DNA of 64,000 nucleotides from Alphaproteobacteria bacterium UBA3760 (GCA_002371155.1 DFGC01000010.1:22599-86598), one strand, 5' to 3'; shown: positions 10,280 through 20,260, counted from the first letter of the stretch. The notes: generated by a model from the sequence alone, not told the origin. Program-made: numbers and translations.

Positions 10280-12553
10280 TTAGTTGCATGTTTGTTTAGC
10301 TGTACACTTTGTAGTATCATTCCACTGACATAATTGAGTAGATCCATAGGAATCCGATATGATACCAACGGAACCTGTTTGGGCATCCATGCAATATCCA
10401 CGTTTTTCTTCACAGACACTTTCATCAAGTGTTTGGCAATACGAAACAATTTCTGCGCTTGATGTAAATGTTTCAATCGAACTGTATGTGCCGGTGACCC
10501 ATGTGCGCAATGCTTCTGGACTTACCGAACCAAACACATTCCCGTTGACCGACATACATGTTTTGATTTGTGAATAACATGAATTGATTGCGGTTCTGGA
10601 TTTTGTGCTTTCGGGTCTGTCGACCTCGTAATTATTCGATGTCAGGCAACTGGATACATCACTAACGCAATCTTCGGCATAGGATGCCAACAATTCGTCC
10701 TGGGCCATTTTGATTTGAACCAATGCCCGTTGCAGGAATTGTTTGATAACATCGTTATCTGCTTTATATTTACCCTTGGAATCATATGTGTAATTTTGGC
10801 ATTTGTTCAACACAGACATGCACATACCATAATCTTTATTGGTTTTGCTGTCGTGCCAACCGATTTTATTTTGCAAATATGCAATCATTTTATCAGATGA
10901 ATTTTGTGCCGCGTTTGAATTCACACCATTGTCAATATAATTTACCAACGATATATAAGATGGTGTACTTGATGTACTTGTCCCCGATGATGTTCTTGAT
11001 GGGTCTGTCCATGGGGTTTGATTGTTGATTTTCCATGTGCTGAACAGGTTATCATGTGAATATGTATGACTAATCGCACTTGGGTCAGCGTCGGCATCGG
11101 TGTTATTACCCGGCATACTGCCAATAACAACCGCGCCATTTACAATATATTGACCGGTTGGGTCCAGGCATCCCTCGTATCCATTTCCGCATACATAATC
11201 ATCCTGCATACATGATTCCAACGCGCTGACACAACCACGCAAATCATAAGAATTCTTGTTTTGTGCGACCATCAAACGCGCCTTTTTCAATACTTCTTTG
11301 GCGTTCGCAACGGTTTGTGTCATTTGGGTATTCGAATCGGTCAATGCGCGTTCGTATGCCAAACATGCTTTATCGATTTCCAAATCGTATGAATTCGTGA
11401 CGACCGCGGCATCAACGCCTTGGGCGACGCAAGAATTCAACACCGATGCCTTGCACCGTGATGCGGCGGTTTTATACAAACTTTCGCCACGTTGATTGGA
11501 AATGCTGTTTGTGTTGGACGATGTTGTCGCCAACAAAGACGATAAATCAAATCCGGTGCTGCTGATATCGAAATCCAACAAACCCGACAAATCGAAATTC
11601 ATCGAACTGGTTGTTTCGGACGATGTTGCCGTTCCCGATTTTACATCAACAATCATACGTTTAACTTTATCCAAACTGGAACGAATAGCCGAACTGTCCT
11701 TGGCATTTTTCATTGCCAATTCAGCCTCGGTTTCCGCAAATAATGTTGTGATTTGATCCGCCGGCAAACCAATATATTGAATACTGCGTGCGACATCTTG
11801 TAATGCCTCGGTTGCCGCCGCCAATGCAGCCTCGGTTTTTTCATAATTCGCTATGTTTTTCGAGCACGAGCAACGACCCTGGTTATCGTCCAGCACATTG
11901 CAATAATTATCCATACATGATGCGTATTGTGCCTGGCAATATTCGGTCAAAGATTTCATTGCATCTAACTCTGTGGTTGTTGCCGCGGCGGTTTCTGCAA
12001 CCGTTGTTGGTGTGACCGATGCCGAACGAATTGTTGCACCGCGTGTCGAAACGACCAATGGACGCACCGTTGATACGCGTGATTGCACGACCGGATTTGC
12101 ATTATATACCGGTGTTGTCGATGTTATTGTTGAAACGCGAGCCTTGACCCCCGGTGTATTGCTGGTTGCGCGCGCAGATTGCGCGGTGCCGTTTGCACTG
12201 CGCGTCTGTATCACGCCCGAACGCGTTGCGGTTGTTGTCCCACGCCCAGAAATATTGCGCGACGGTGTCGTTGTTGTGCGTGTTGCCGCCGTTCTGGGTT
12301 GGGCCACGCCTGAACGTAATGTTGTTGCACGCCCCATGGTGTTTGTCCGGGCACTGCGCACCGTTGGCGCACTCTTTTGCACCGGCATTACATTCGTATC
12401 GTCCGTCGCAATCTCTGTTTCCATTGCGCCGGTATCAACATCGCCAACATCGACATCGGAAAACAACAATTCCGTATCGTCAAAAGACGGTGCAACCTCG
12501 GCAAATGCGGGCAAAACCAACAAACTGCTGACAACAAAAACTAATCTTTTCAT
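10280..12553 (-). CDS. Large exported cysteine-containing protein, unknown function
   Basis: 757 residues. A clear signal peptide (MKRLVFVVSSLLVLPAFA) predicts export to the periplasm or surface. Residues 20-190 are low-complexity Thr, Ser, Ala, Arg and Val. After that come several cysteine groups of the form C-x(2-3)-C or C-x(5-7)-C (residues ~205-235, ~455-480, ~590-720), consistent with disulfides. Between them are helical Ala/Glu/Lys stretches. The start has AGGAAGGAATT upstream. I recognise no catalytic motif; an envelope structural or surface protein is a guess. It ends at the terminator shared with mraZ. Confidence 0.8.
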   Translation of the reverse strand: MKRLVFVVSSLLVLPAFAEVAPSFDDTELLFSDVDVGDVDTGAMETEIATDDTNVMPVQKSAPTVRSARTNTMGRATTLRSGVAQPRTAATRTTTTPSRNISGRGTTTATRSGVIQTRSANGTAQSARATSNTPGVKARVSTITSTTPVYNANPVVQSRVSTVRPLVVSTRGATIRSASVTPTTVAETAAATTTELDAMKSLTEYCQAQYASCMDNYCNVLDDNQGRCSCSKNIANYEKTEAALAAATEALQDVARSIQYIGLPADQITTLFAETEAELAMKNAKDSSAIRSSLDKVKRMIVDVKSGTATSSETTSSMNFDLSGLLDFDISSTGFDLSSLLATTSSNTNSISNQRGESLYKTAASRCKASVLNSCVAQGVDAAVVTNSYDLEIDKACLAYERALTDSNTQMTQTVANAKEVLKKARLMVAQNKNSYDLRGCVSALESCMQDDYVCGNGYEGCLDPTGQYIVNGAVVIGSMPGNNTDADADPSAISHTYSHDNLFSTWKINNQTPWTDPSRTSSGTSTSSTPSYISLVNYIDNGVNSNAAQNSSDKMIAYLQNKIGWHDSKTNKDYGMCMSVLNKCQNYTYDSKGKYKADNDVIKQFLQRALVQIKMAQDELLASYAEDCVSDVSSCLTSNNYEVDRPESTKSRTAINSCYSQIKTCMSVNGNVFGSVSPEALRTWVTGTYSSIETFTSSAEIVSYCQTLDESVCEEKRGYCMDAQTGSVGIISDSYGSTQLCQWNDTTKCTAKQTCN

Positions 12554-12610
12554 GGCAAATTCCTTCCTACTTTATACCCTATTTTATCATATATTGGGGC
12601 ATAAAACAAA

Positions 12611-12639
12611 TAAAAAATAAAGTGCATAAATTGCACTTT
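12611..12639 (-). terminator. Terminator after the MerT/MerC-like gene
   Basis: AAAGTGCA and TTGCACTTT form a stem with a TAAA loop; on the minus strand it is followed by TATTTTTTATTTG. Confidence 0.65.
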
Positions 12640-12664
12640 GGACTTTGTGTATTGAATTTTGGTA

Positions 12665-12994
12665 TTAGTGATGTGCAACAATATGCAAAATCACACTGGT
12701 TATAAATAGCACCGTAATAATAGATAAAATTATTTTCTGGGTTTTATGGTGGTCAATATCACAATGTTCATCATGGCAACACGGACAATCACGCAGGACA
12801 AAAATCCAAGACACCCCCAACATCAGGCTCGAAAAAACAAAAATCCATGGTTCAATCCAGTGGGGAATGTATTCGGTGTGCGCAACCTCGGGCGCAAACA
12901 GCCCAACGATTCCCAACACAATCGGCAATACACAGCAAAACAAATGTGGTAATACCGTTGCAATAATTCCAAATTTTACAGCCTTGTTTTTCAT
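12665..12994 (-). CDS. Small MerT/MerC-like integral membrane protein
   Basis: 109 residues with three hydrophobic segments (about 8-30, 46-66 and 85-105). The first carries a Cys-Cys pair in PHLFCCVLPIVLG, as in the mercuric-ion transport proteins MerT and MerC. The second loop has further Cys and His residues (CPCCHDEHCDIDHH) that could bind a soft metal. The start at 12994 is preferred because AAAAGGG stands upstream; a second ATG 24 bases earlier has no such site. No mer genes are near, so metal or thiol transport is only an inference from the motif. Confidence 0.65.
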   Translation of the reverse strand: MKNKAVKFGIIATVLPHLFCCVLPIVLGIVGLFAPEVAHTEYIPHWIEPWIFVFSSLMLGVSWIFVLRDCPCCHDEHCDIDHHKTQKIILSIITVLFITSVILHIVAHH

Positions 12995-13032
12995 ATTGAA
13001 CCCTTTTATATTGTGCATTCATCACAACGCAC

Positions 13033-13111
13033 CGCGTCCTAAACTGGCGACGATAAATCAAAATTTCACACCTGCGGTGTGAAACTTTAATTTATGGCGT
13101 CCCCAGCAGGA
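13033..13111. repeat. 79-bp repeat, copy A (tRNA-Arg 3' flank)
   Basis: Matches 13225-13303 with three mismatches. It contains the hairpin TTTCACACC/GGTGTGAAA and ends with CCCCAGCAGGA, which in copy B is the 3' end of tRNA-Arg. Here the tRNA body is missing, so this is a stranded 3' tRNA fragment with its downstream hairpin. Confidence 0.85.
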
Positions 13112-13224
13112 TTCCCTCGGTCGGCAATGCCGACACTACGGGGAAACCGTAACGATTTGATTGCACTGCGTTTATCAAATCTACTTGTTTTCGAACCAGG
13201 CAAACTTGTTGTTTGCCAAGGTGT

Positions 13225-13303
13225 CGCGTCCTAAACTGGCGACGATAAATCAAACTTTCACACCTGCGGTGTGAAACTTTAATTTATGGTATCCCCAGCA
13301 GGA
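13225..13303. repeat. 79-bp repeat, copy B (at tRNA-Arg)
   Basis: Second copy, overlapping the last 14 bases of tRNA-Arg and its downstream hairpin, which is the likely tRNA terminator on the minus strand. About 113 bases of unrelated DNA separate the two copies. Confidence 0.85.
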
Positions 13304-13362
13304 ATCGAACCTGCATCAGAGGTTTAGGAAACCCCCGTTCTATCCAGTTGAACTATGGGGAC
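13290..13362 (-). tRNA. tRNA-Arg (anticodon CCT)
   Basis: The minus strand folds into a full cloverleaf: acceptor GTCCCCA/TGGGGAT, D-stem GTTC/GAAC, anticodon loop TTCCTAA (anticodon CCT, reading AGG), a 4-base variable loop and T-arm GCAGG-TTCGATT-CCTGC. The CCA end is not encoded. Confidence 0.95.
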
Positions 13363-13478
13363 ACATAAAATAATTTTAATAAAATAAAAAACAAAATCAA
13401 CCGATTGTTATGTATTGTGAAAAATGTTGATTTTTGGGTATGTGTCTGTATAATGAAATCATAAACCCGGGGGATAAA

Positions 13479-13766
13479 ATGAATAAATTGACACGTGTTG
13501 AATTGGCTGGACGGTTGCGGGAACAATTTGGTTTAACCGCGGCGGATGCCAATCGCATGATTGAAATTATTTTCCAAGAAATATCGGATGCGCTAATCAA
13601 TGGCGAAGATGTAAAAATTTCTGGATTTGGCACTTTCAAGATTCTGAATAAATCCGCGCGCATTGGGCGCAACCCAAAAACGGGGATTCCGGCGGTGATT
13701 TCCGCACGCCGCGTGACATCGTTCCGCCCCAGTACTGAATTTCGCGCCCGCGTCAATAATAAATAA
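13479..13766 (+). CDS. ihfA: Integration host factor alpha subunit
   Basis: Sequence-specific DNA-bending protein of the HU/IHF family, 95 residues. The family signature GRNPKTG with the following proline-tipped arm (near residues 62-80) and the dimer core VKISGFGTFKI are clear; MNKLTRVELAGRL and SARRVTSFRPS fit IhfA better than HU. The start at 13479 is chosen for its CGGGGGATAAA ribosome site over an in-frame ATG 45 bases upstream. IHF bends DNA in recombination, replication and promoter control. Confidence 0.88.
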   Translation: MNKLTRVELAGRLREQFGLTAADANRMIEIIFQEISDALINGEDVKISGFGTFKILNKSARIGRNPKTGIPAVISARRVTSFRPSTEFRARVNNK

Positions 13767-13775
13767 TTGAATAAA

Positions 13776-13806
13776 AAATCCCCACAACATTGTGGGGATT
13801 TATTTT
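13776..13806. terminator. Terminator between ihfA and pepO (bidirectional)
   Basis: AAATCCCCACAA at 13776-13787 and TTGTGGGGATTT at 13790-13801 form a strong stem, followed by TATTTTT on the plus strand and preceded by A-rich DNA that gives T-runs on the minus strand. Confidence 0.85.
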
Positions 13807-15785
13807 TACCATATCTTAACCCTGTTTTCTGGGGCAACATATAATTTATTTTTTGGTCCGACATTAAACGCGTCATACCATGCGTCGATATGTGGCAATA
13901 TGCCATTTACGCGCCACCGTTCCAACGAATGTTCGTTTGTTTTTGTTTGCTTTAACGCGGCATCATCGCGAATGTTTCCCGCCCAATTTGTCGCATATGA
14001 TATAAAGAACCGTTGTATATCTGTAAAACCATCGGCATCGCCACTGCGATTGCCAAAATTCACATATGCGGTATATGCAACGGTGACCCCACCATAGTCT
14101 GCCAAATTTTCGCCCAGTGTAAATTCACCATTTGCGTGCACACCTGGGGCGACCAAAATATTATCGAAAAATTCCCGCATAACATTTGCGCGCGCGTTAA
14201 AAGATTTCGCGTCCGCATCCCCCCACCAATCGCGCATATTGCCATCTTTGTCAAAATGGCGGCCGCTGTCATCAAATCCGTGTGTCATTTCATGCCCAAT
14301 AACCGCGCCAATCGCGCCATAGTTAAACGCGTCATCCGCCGTCATATCAAAGAACGGATATTGCAAAATTCCCGCTGGAAAACAAATTTCGTTTGTTGTT
14401 GGGTCATAATATGCGTTGACCTCGTGCGCGTTCATAAACCAAATGTTTGGGTCTTTTTCTTGTTCGATTTTATCCAACCAAAAACGGTCCTCGAACTGTG
14501 CAACACGCAACATGTTTTCGAAAAACGAATCGTCGCGTATTTCCAGATTTGAATAATCGCGCCACACATCCGGGTATCCGATTTTCGCATGGAAAGTATT
14601 TAATTTTTCCAACGCATGGTGCCGGGTTTCATCCGACATCCAATCCAATTTTTCAATACGCATTTTTAACGCAGATTGCAAATCATTTACTAATTTTTGC
14701 ATGCGTTTTTTTGCGGCATCCGGAAAATATTTTTTTGTATACAATCGACCGATTTCTTCGCCCAATGACGCATCCAATGTTGCAACCGCGCGTTTCCAAC
14801 GTGGTTTCTTTTCGGGTTGTCCCGATAACACGCGTGAAAAATCAAACGCAATATCATATGTTTTGTCGTCCAATACACCGGTTGATGAATTTATCAATCT
14901 GAATTTCAGATATGTTTTCAATAAACCCAAATCAACGGTATTCATAATTTTTACAGATTCCGCAATCGGTTCAATTTGATTTACATTTACATATGTCGGT
15001 TTAATACCACGCGCGGCAAAATATTTATCCCAATCAAACCCGGGAAATTCTGTGCGCAATTGCGCGATTGGCATTTTGTGATAATTTGCAATCGGGTCGC
15101 GCAACTGTTCTTTTTTATAGAAAGATTTTGCCATGCGTTTTTCTAAATCAAATAATTTTTTTGCATCGACCGGTATGTTAAAATTCGCCATAATTTTTTC
15201 AATATATTCGATGTATTTTTCACGCACCTGAATAGATTTTTCGTCATCGTCAAAATAATAATCACGCGCCAGGCCGATGCCGTCTTGACCGATATTATAT
15301 AAATAGTGTTCGCTGTCTTTTTCATCCAATCCCACACCGTCGCCAAAAAATCCATCGGCAAATGCGTGAAATTTTCCCAAAAATGCGGGCAATTCATCGC
15401 GTGATTTAATTGCATCAATTTCATCGATATATTTCTGCACAGGTTTTATTCCATCGGCATTTAACTTTTTTTCATCCATCGCGATTTTATATAATAATCC
15501 AATTTTTCCATCATCGTGTTCGGCAATATCACGCACGCGTTCCAGGTTAGTATTTACCAAAACATCGAACATACCATAACGCGAATAATCCGCCGGTATT
15601 GGATTTGCGATACGCCATCCGCGTGTTGCAAAATCATAAAAATCATCGCCCGGGACAACGGTTGTATCCATATCTTGTAATTTAATTCCTGTACTCATTT
15701 GTCTCCCCTTTGTAAAAACGCCAACCATAATCAGACTTGCCACCACTGCGCAAATTCCAATAATGTTCAGAAATTTATGTTCCAT
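13806..15785 (-). CDS. pepO: M13-family zinc endopeptidase (neprilysin/PepO)
   Basis: Zinc metallopeptidase that cleaves oligopeptides, 659 residues, the usual length of the family. The zinc motif GHEMTH lies near residue 495 and the third ligand block GENLADYGG near residue 555. VNAYYDPTTNEICFPAG is the usual substrate-binding stretch, and the C-terminus ends in KIW, as is common in M13. An N-terminal hydrophobic segment (residues 6-25) makes it a membrane-anchored or exported enzyme facing the periplasm. It starts 5 bases after the hemW stop, so the two are cotranscribed. Confidence 0.93.
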   Translation of the reverse strand: MEHKFLNIIGICAVVASLIMVGVFTKGRQMSTGIKLQDMDTTVVPGDDFYDFATRGWRIANPIPADYSRYGMFDVLVNTNLERVRDIAEHDDGKIGLLYKIAMDEKKLNADGIKPVQKYIDEIDAIKSRDELPAFLGKFHAFADGFFGDGVGLDEKDSEHYLYNIGQDGIGLARDYYFDDDEKSIQVREKYIEYIEKIMANFNIPVDAKKLFDLEKRMAKSFYKKEQLRDPIANYHKMPIAQLRTEFPGFDWDKYFAARGIKPTYVNVNQIEPIAESVKIMNTVDLGLLKTYLKFRLINSSTGVLDDKTYDIAFDFSRVLSGQPEKKPRWKRAVATLDASLGEEIGRLYTKKYFPDAAKKRMQKLVNDLQSALKMRIEKLDWMSDETRHHALEKLNTFHAKIGYPDVWRDYSNLEIRDDSFFENMLRVAQFEDRFWLDKIEQEKDPNIWFMNAHEVNAYYDPTTNEICFPAGILQYPFFDMTADDAFNYGAIGAVIGHEMTHGFDDSGRHFDKDGNMRDWWGDADAKSFNARANVMREFFDNILVAPGVHANGEFTLGENLADYGGVTVAYTAYVNFGNRSGDADGFTDIQRFFISYATNWAGNIRDDAALKQTKTNEHSLERWRVNGILPHIDAWYDAFNVGPKNKLYVAPENRVKIW

Positions 15786-15790
15786 TGTTG

Positions 15791-16843
15791 CTACCTTGTT
15801 AAATTTACCAATAAATCATCCAAGATTAAAATGCCTTTATTGGTTGCGATTAAACGATTGTCTTTGATTTGAACCAAATCATTATTATTTTTTATGAAAT
15901 CTATATCAAGAATATTTTTTGTTTTATCATCCAACGCAACGCCGTAAATAGTCCTTAGTCCCGTAATTATCCGTTCCAACGCGCGCGTATCATCATCAAT
16001 TTTTTGATATTTTATATCACCACCATATTGTTCGAACCATGCGTTATTCATAAACACGCGTCCACGCGCACCATGTCCCAATCCGATATATGCGCCACCC
16101 AACCACACATTTTTATTATGAACGCAAATGTTTTCATTGGTTGCATAATTGGAAACCTCGTATCGGGGTAAATTCAGATTTTTTTCAATCGCCAAATACA
16201 TGTCTGCCATTTCATCGTTATTCGGCATGCTAAGATTCATTTGCCCAAACGGAGTATTTTTTTCAATCGTCAATTCATATAATGATGCGTGTTTTAACCC
16301 AATCTGATTTATTTTATCACACACAGAAATTATATGCCTAACATTATGTCCCGGCAGTCCATATATAAAATCGGCACTGACATTGATATTCATGCTTTGC
16401 GCCGATTCCAGAATTTTTATTGCGGTTGCGGCATCGTGTTGTCGCCCCAGAAATTTCAATTCATCATCATCAAACGATTGCACACCAACAGACAACCGTG
16501 TCAATCCGCAATCGATAAATTCGCGTAATTTCGTTTCGTCCAAAGTTCCCGGGTTTGATTCCAATGTAATCTCAGAGCAATTTTGTAAATCAAATTTTTC
16601 AGAAATATGTTTTATAATTTTATTAAAAATTTTTGTTGGCATTAAACTGGGGGTGCCACCACCAAAAAAAATCGTTGGCACCGAAACGCGTCCCAACCGT
16701 TGCGCCCAAAAATCAACCTCGGATAAAATTTGTGTGGCATAACAATCCCAATCTGGCGAAATTGCACGCGAAAAAAAAGCACAATAATTGCACTTGGAAA
16801 TACAAAATGGGACATGTATATATATATTATGTGGGATACTCAT
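15791..16843 (-). CDS. hemW: Radical SAM heme chaperone HemW
   Basis: Oxygen-independent coproporphyrinogen oxidase-like protein, now known as a heme chaperone. The radical SAM cluster motif C-x3-C-x2-C is at residues 14-21 (CISKCNYC), followed by FFGGGTPS and, later, SVGVQSFDD and YGLPG. It lacks the residues special to HemN oxidase, and the late block HNKNVWLGG is typical of HemW. Start 16843 gives the family's normal N-terminus; another ATG 21 bases upstream is possible, and neither has a clear ribosome site. Confidence 0.88.
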   Translation of the reverse strand: MSIPHNIYIHVPFCISKCNYCAFFSRAISPDWDCYATQILSEVDFWAQRLGRVSVPTIFFGGGTPSLMPTKIFNKIIKHISEKFDLQNCSEITLESNPGTLDETKLREFIDCGLTRLSVGVQSFDDDELKFLGRQHDAATAIKILESAQSMNINVSADFIYGLPGHNVRHIISVCDKINQIGLKHASLYELTIEKNTPFGQMNLSMPNNDEMADMYLAIEKNLNLPRYEVSNYATNENICVHNKNVWLGGAYIGLGHGARGRVFMNNAWFEQYGGDIKYQKIDDDTRALERIITGLRTIYGVALDDKTKNILDIDFIKNNNDLVQIKDNRLIATNKGILILDDLLVNLTR

Positions 16844-16934
16844 ACATGTTATGTTAAAACACAAAATAAAAAAATCCAGTAAATCATTTTTTTTAGTTGC
16901 ATTGGATATAAAAATTGTTTCATAATGGTTGCAA

Positions 16935-18407
16935 ATGAGGAAGGATTATATTTCAATTTTGTTGGGAATTTGCGCGTCAATGCCGGCAATGGCCAGCAAC
17001 GAAGGTGCCCCGGCATACTATCAAAAACAAACAACAAATATGAATCGTGCGGCGTATCCTGAATATAAAAATCGTGGATATACCGATTATGTCGGACAAT
17101 CTGGCCCGAAACAGGTTATCGCGACATCGTCCCGCACATACCAGGTTCCGCGTCCGGTTCAACCTGAAATATCATACACCGGCACGACAACCAAAAATGG
17201 TATTGCGCGACCGGCGTCTGACGATAACGGTTTTTCAATTTATGGTGGGTATTCGCGTCGATTCGCTGATTTTCAATTTACCACATCGGTCAATTCGATT
17301 TTGGAATGGGACGATATGATATTCAACGAATTGACGGCGGGTGCGCGTTATAATTTTTCACTGCGCAATTTTGATATGTTATTGTTTGGTGAATATACAT
17401 ATGGCAATATGGCATCTGCGGGATTATCTATGGATTATGATTTGAAACCGTATGATGAAAATTTGTTGAACGAGGGGATATTTACCGTATCTGTTGGTGA
17501 ACAAAGTGGTGATACGCATCGCATGCGTTTTGGGTTTGGTGCACATAATATTTGGGATATTGGTGGTTGGAAATTCAGTCCGATATTTGGATACGAAATT
17601 TTCAAGCATAATTTGCAAATGAACGACCATTATTATCCAAATCCGGGTGTATATATACCGCTGATGACGGTTGATGGTGATTATGTTTTTGCCGATGAAA
17701 CGGCGGGTGTGTATTTTCCTGTGCCACTAGACCAGGCCCAAGATTATGCTGATTCCGGATATTACCAGGTTTGTGTGTCGCCGGCCGAGATTAAGGTTGC
17801 ATCCGTTGATGCGTCGGGCGGGTTGATTATGAATGATTTGCCAGAACCGGCGGATCCAAATTCAACGGTGCCATGGGGTGTGACATATGATGAATGTATT
17901 GTTATTGGTGGTGATGGTCCGATTGTGATACCTGGGAAAACGCATGAATACAATACAACATGGTCTGGATTTTTTATTGGGTTGGAAATTGAAAAGCAAA
18001 TGACATGGAACGACAAATTGCGTTTGTATGGTCAAATCGGTTTGCCGAAATATTCATCCGAAGGTATATGGCCAAATCGCACGGATTGGCAACAAAACCC
18101 CAGTTTCCTGGACGAAGGCGATGCCAGTGCGTTGACATATTCGTTGGAAATGGAATACGAGTTAAAATTGTCTGACCGGTTGCAATTATCGTTGCGTGCG
18201 GACACAAATTATTTCCATGTTGGCAAAATTGGTGGTGAAATTTATTGGGCACCATATACGGAATACAGTTATGCAACAAATGCCGATGGCGACATAGACA
18301 TTATTGCAACAACATATCCGGCATACACCGAACATGTGTCTGATGCATTAAAAGAGGCCACATGGCAATCATTTGGGTTGCGCCTGGGGTTAAAGTGTTC
18401 TTTCTAA
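16935..18407 (+). CDS. Outer-membrane beta-barrel protein
   Basis: 490 residues. A signal peptide (MRKDYISILLGICASMPAMA) is followed by a Tyr/Gln/Pro-rich linker and then, from about residue 95, alternating hydrophobic/polar strands with many Tyr, Trp and Gly, ending in the barrel-assembly signature with a terminal Phe (GLKCSF). Several aromatic girdles and Asp/Gly loops fit a porin-like or omptin-like barrel, but I see no catalytic set. The ATG has no strong ribosome site. Divergent from hemW. Confidence 0.75.
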   Translation: MRKDYISILLGICASMPAMASNEGAPAYYQKQTTNMNRAAYPEYKNRGYTDYVGQSGPKQVIATSSRTYQVPRPVQPEISYTGTTTKNGIARPASDDNGFSIYGGYSRRFADFQFTTSVNSILEWDDMIFNELTAGARYNFSLRNFDMLLFGEYTYGNMASAGLSMDYDLKPYDENLLNEGIFTVSVGEQSGDTHRMRFGFGAHNIWDIGGWKFSPIFGYEIFKHNLQMNDHYYPNPGVYIPLMTVDGDYVFADETAGVYFPVPLDQAQDYADSGYYQVCVSPAEIKVASVDASGGLIMNDLPEPADPNSTVPWGVTYDECIVIGGDGPIVIPGKTHEYNTTWSGFFIGLEIEKQMTWNDKLRLYGQIGLPKYSSEGIWPNRTDWQQNPSFLDEGDASALTYSLEMEYELKLSDRLQLSLRADTNYFHVGKIGGEIYWAPYTEYSYATNADGDIDIIATTYPAYTEHVSDALKEATWQSFGLRLGLKCSF

Positions 18408-18432
18408 CATAAAAAATATGCGGGGTTGGCGA

Positions 18433-19461
18433 ATGAATAAATTTTGCGTTTGTTTTTTTGGCGCAGTATTTTTTGTGATGTTTGGGGCGGCGCACGCAAA
18501 CGGTGATTTTGATTTTGACCGTTGGGATGAAATCCAGCAAAATATTCGCAGTTCTGCGGCGGCGGATGGTGTGTCGCAAACAACGATTGATGCAACATTA
18601 AAAAATCCTGTTTTTATTCCGCGTATTGTTTATAACGATAAAAATCAATCTGAATTCAAATTGACAATGTCTGAATATCTGAATCGCACGACGGGTGCAA
18701 CGCGTGTTAAAACTGGTCGCGAAATGGCAAAAAAATATCCGACATTGTTAAATAAAACATACAACAAATACGGTGTTCCAAAACATGTTATGTTGGCGTT
18801 TTGGGGAATGGAATCAAATTATGGCGCAACAAAGTCTGCATATAAATTAAAGGACGCGTTTTTCACATTGATGTATGATGGTCGTCGCGAAAAATTTTTT
18901 ACAAACCAATTATTGGCATTGATGAAAATCGCCGATAAAAATAAATTGGATATAAATAATATTTATGGCAGTTGGGCGGGCGCCATGGGGCATTTTCAAT
19001 TTATCCCGACAACATTGGCGACATACGGTGCCGACGGTAATAACGACGGAAAAATTGATATTATAAATAATATCAGTGATGCGATGTTCAGTGCCGGAAA
19101 CTATCTGAATAAATTGGGCTGGAACGCGAACGAGAAAATCATACAACCGGTTTTAATACCATACGATTTTGATTTTGGGTTATTAAACGGCAAAAAAAAA
19201 TACAGTATTTCTGATTGGTCGAAAATGGGTGTTATGAATACCGATGGTTCGCCATTATCGCGCGATGCAACGGTCGTTGGCATTGTTGGTGATATGGACG
19301 CGGATACATCAAACCAAAATTTGGTTCCATCCCCGGACAATGATGTTGTTGCCGGTCGCGTTGCATATTTGACATATCCGAATTTTTACAGAATAAAAAA
19401 ATGGAATAATTCTAATTGGTATGCCATCGCCATTGGTGTGTTATCTGAAAAATTAAAATAA
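18433..19461 (+). CDS. mltB: Lytic murein transglycosylase, MltB family
   Basis: Cleaves the glycan strands of peptidoglycan to 1,6-anhydro ends in the periplasm. A signal peptide (MNKFCVCFFGAVFFVMFGAAHA) is present with no lipobox, so a soluble form is expected. The catalytic Glu is in FWGMESNYG near residue 129. GSWAGAMGHFQFIP and the following helical repeat are conserved in SLT family 3. Its 342 residues fit the family. Start at 18433 with GGGGTTGG upstream is preferred over an earlier ATG. Follows the barrel gene by 25 bases, probably one transcript. Confidence 0.9.
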   Translation: MNKFCVCFFGAVFFVMFGAAHANGDFDFDRWDEIQQNIRSSAAADGVSQTTIDATLKNPVFIPRIVYNDKNQSEFKLTMSEYLNRTTGATRVKTGREMAKKYPTLLNKTYNKYGVPKHVMLAFWGMESNYGATKSAYKLKDAFFTLMYDGRREKFFTNQLLALMKIADKNKLDINNIYGSWAGAMGHFQFIPTTLATYGADGNNDGKIDIINNISDAMFSAGNYLNKLGWNANEKIIQPVLIPYDFDFGLLNGKKKYSISDWSKMGVMNTDGSPLSRDATVVGIVGDMDADTSNQNLVPSPDNDVVAGRVAYLTYPNFYRIKKWNNSNWYAIAIGVLSEKLK

Positions 19462-19471
19462 AGAGAAATAT

Positions 19472-20260
19472 ATGGCATTTAAATTAGGCGATTATGAAGT
19501 AAAAATTGCTAATAGTCTAGAAGAACGTCGCCAGGTTCGCGCGTTGCGATACAGATGTTTTGTTCAGGAAGAGGGCGCGTCTGCCACCCCAGAGCAAAAA
19601 AAACTGCGCGAAGAATGGGATAAATATGATGTTTTTGCGGAATATTTAATCGTTTTGCATAATGGAAATGTTGTGGGAACATATCGTATAATAAATCGTG
19701 ATGCGGCAGAAAAAATGGGCGGTTTTTATACAGAAACAGAATTCGATATTTCTAAAATAAAAAAATCTGGGGCAAATATTGCGGAAATGTCGCGCGCATG
19801 TGTTGCACCCGAATATCGCGACAAGAAAATAATATTGCGATTATTGTGGGCGGGATTGGATGAGTATATAAAAAATAACAATATCGACATATTGTTTGGT
19901 ATGGCATCTTTTATGGGAACAAATCCAGAAAAATCGGCAATGGCTTTGTCGTATCTGTATCATAATCATTTGGCATCCCCAGATTTACGCGCCAATGTTA
20001 AAAAAGCGCAAAATAACAAGAATCAAGATTTTACTAAAATGAATTTGGTGGCCCCTGATTTATTAGATTTAAGAACGGCACGTAATGAAATGCCCCCATT
20101 AATCAAAGGTTATTTGAATTTAAATGCAAAATTTGGCGATGGCGTATTCATTGATAAGAAGTTCAATTCTTACGAGGTTTTTGTTGTATTGCGAACACGC
20201 GATATAAACCCAGAATACAAACAACGTTTTTTATCGGGCTTGACACGTGCACGTAATTAA
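19472..20260 (+). CDS. olsB: Ornithine lipid synthase-type N-acyltransferase, copy 1
   Basis: GNAT-fold acyltransferase that adds a 3-hydroxyacyl group from acyl-ACP to ornithine, giving lyso-ornithine lipid. 262 residues; RQVRALRYRCFVQEEGA at the N-terminus and the core AEMSRACVAPEYR followed by LLWAGLDEY and GTNPEKSAMALSYLYHNHL are the OlsB pattern. A close paralog follows 87 bases downstream, and a plsC-type gene after that can complete the lipid. It starts 10 bases after mltB. A related hemolysin-like acyltransferase role cannot be excluded. Confidence 0.82.
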   Translation: MAFKLGDYEVKIANSLEERRQVRALRYRCFVQEEGASATPEQKKLREEWDKYDVFAEYLIVLHNGNVVGTYRIINRDAAEKMGGFYTETEFDISKIKKSGANIAEMSRACVAPEYRDKKIILRLLWAGLDEYIKNNNIDILFGMASFMGTNPEKSAMALSYLYHNHLASPDLRANVKKAQNNKNQDFTKMNLVAPDLLDLRTARNEMPPLIKGYLNLNAKFGDGVFIDKKFNSYEVFVVLRTRDINPEYKQRFLSGLTRARN

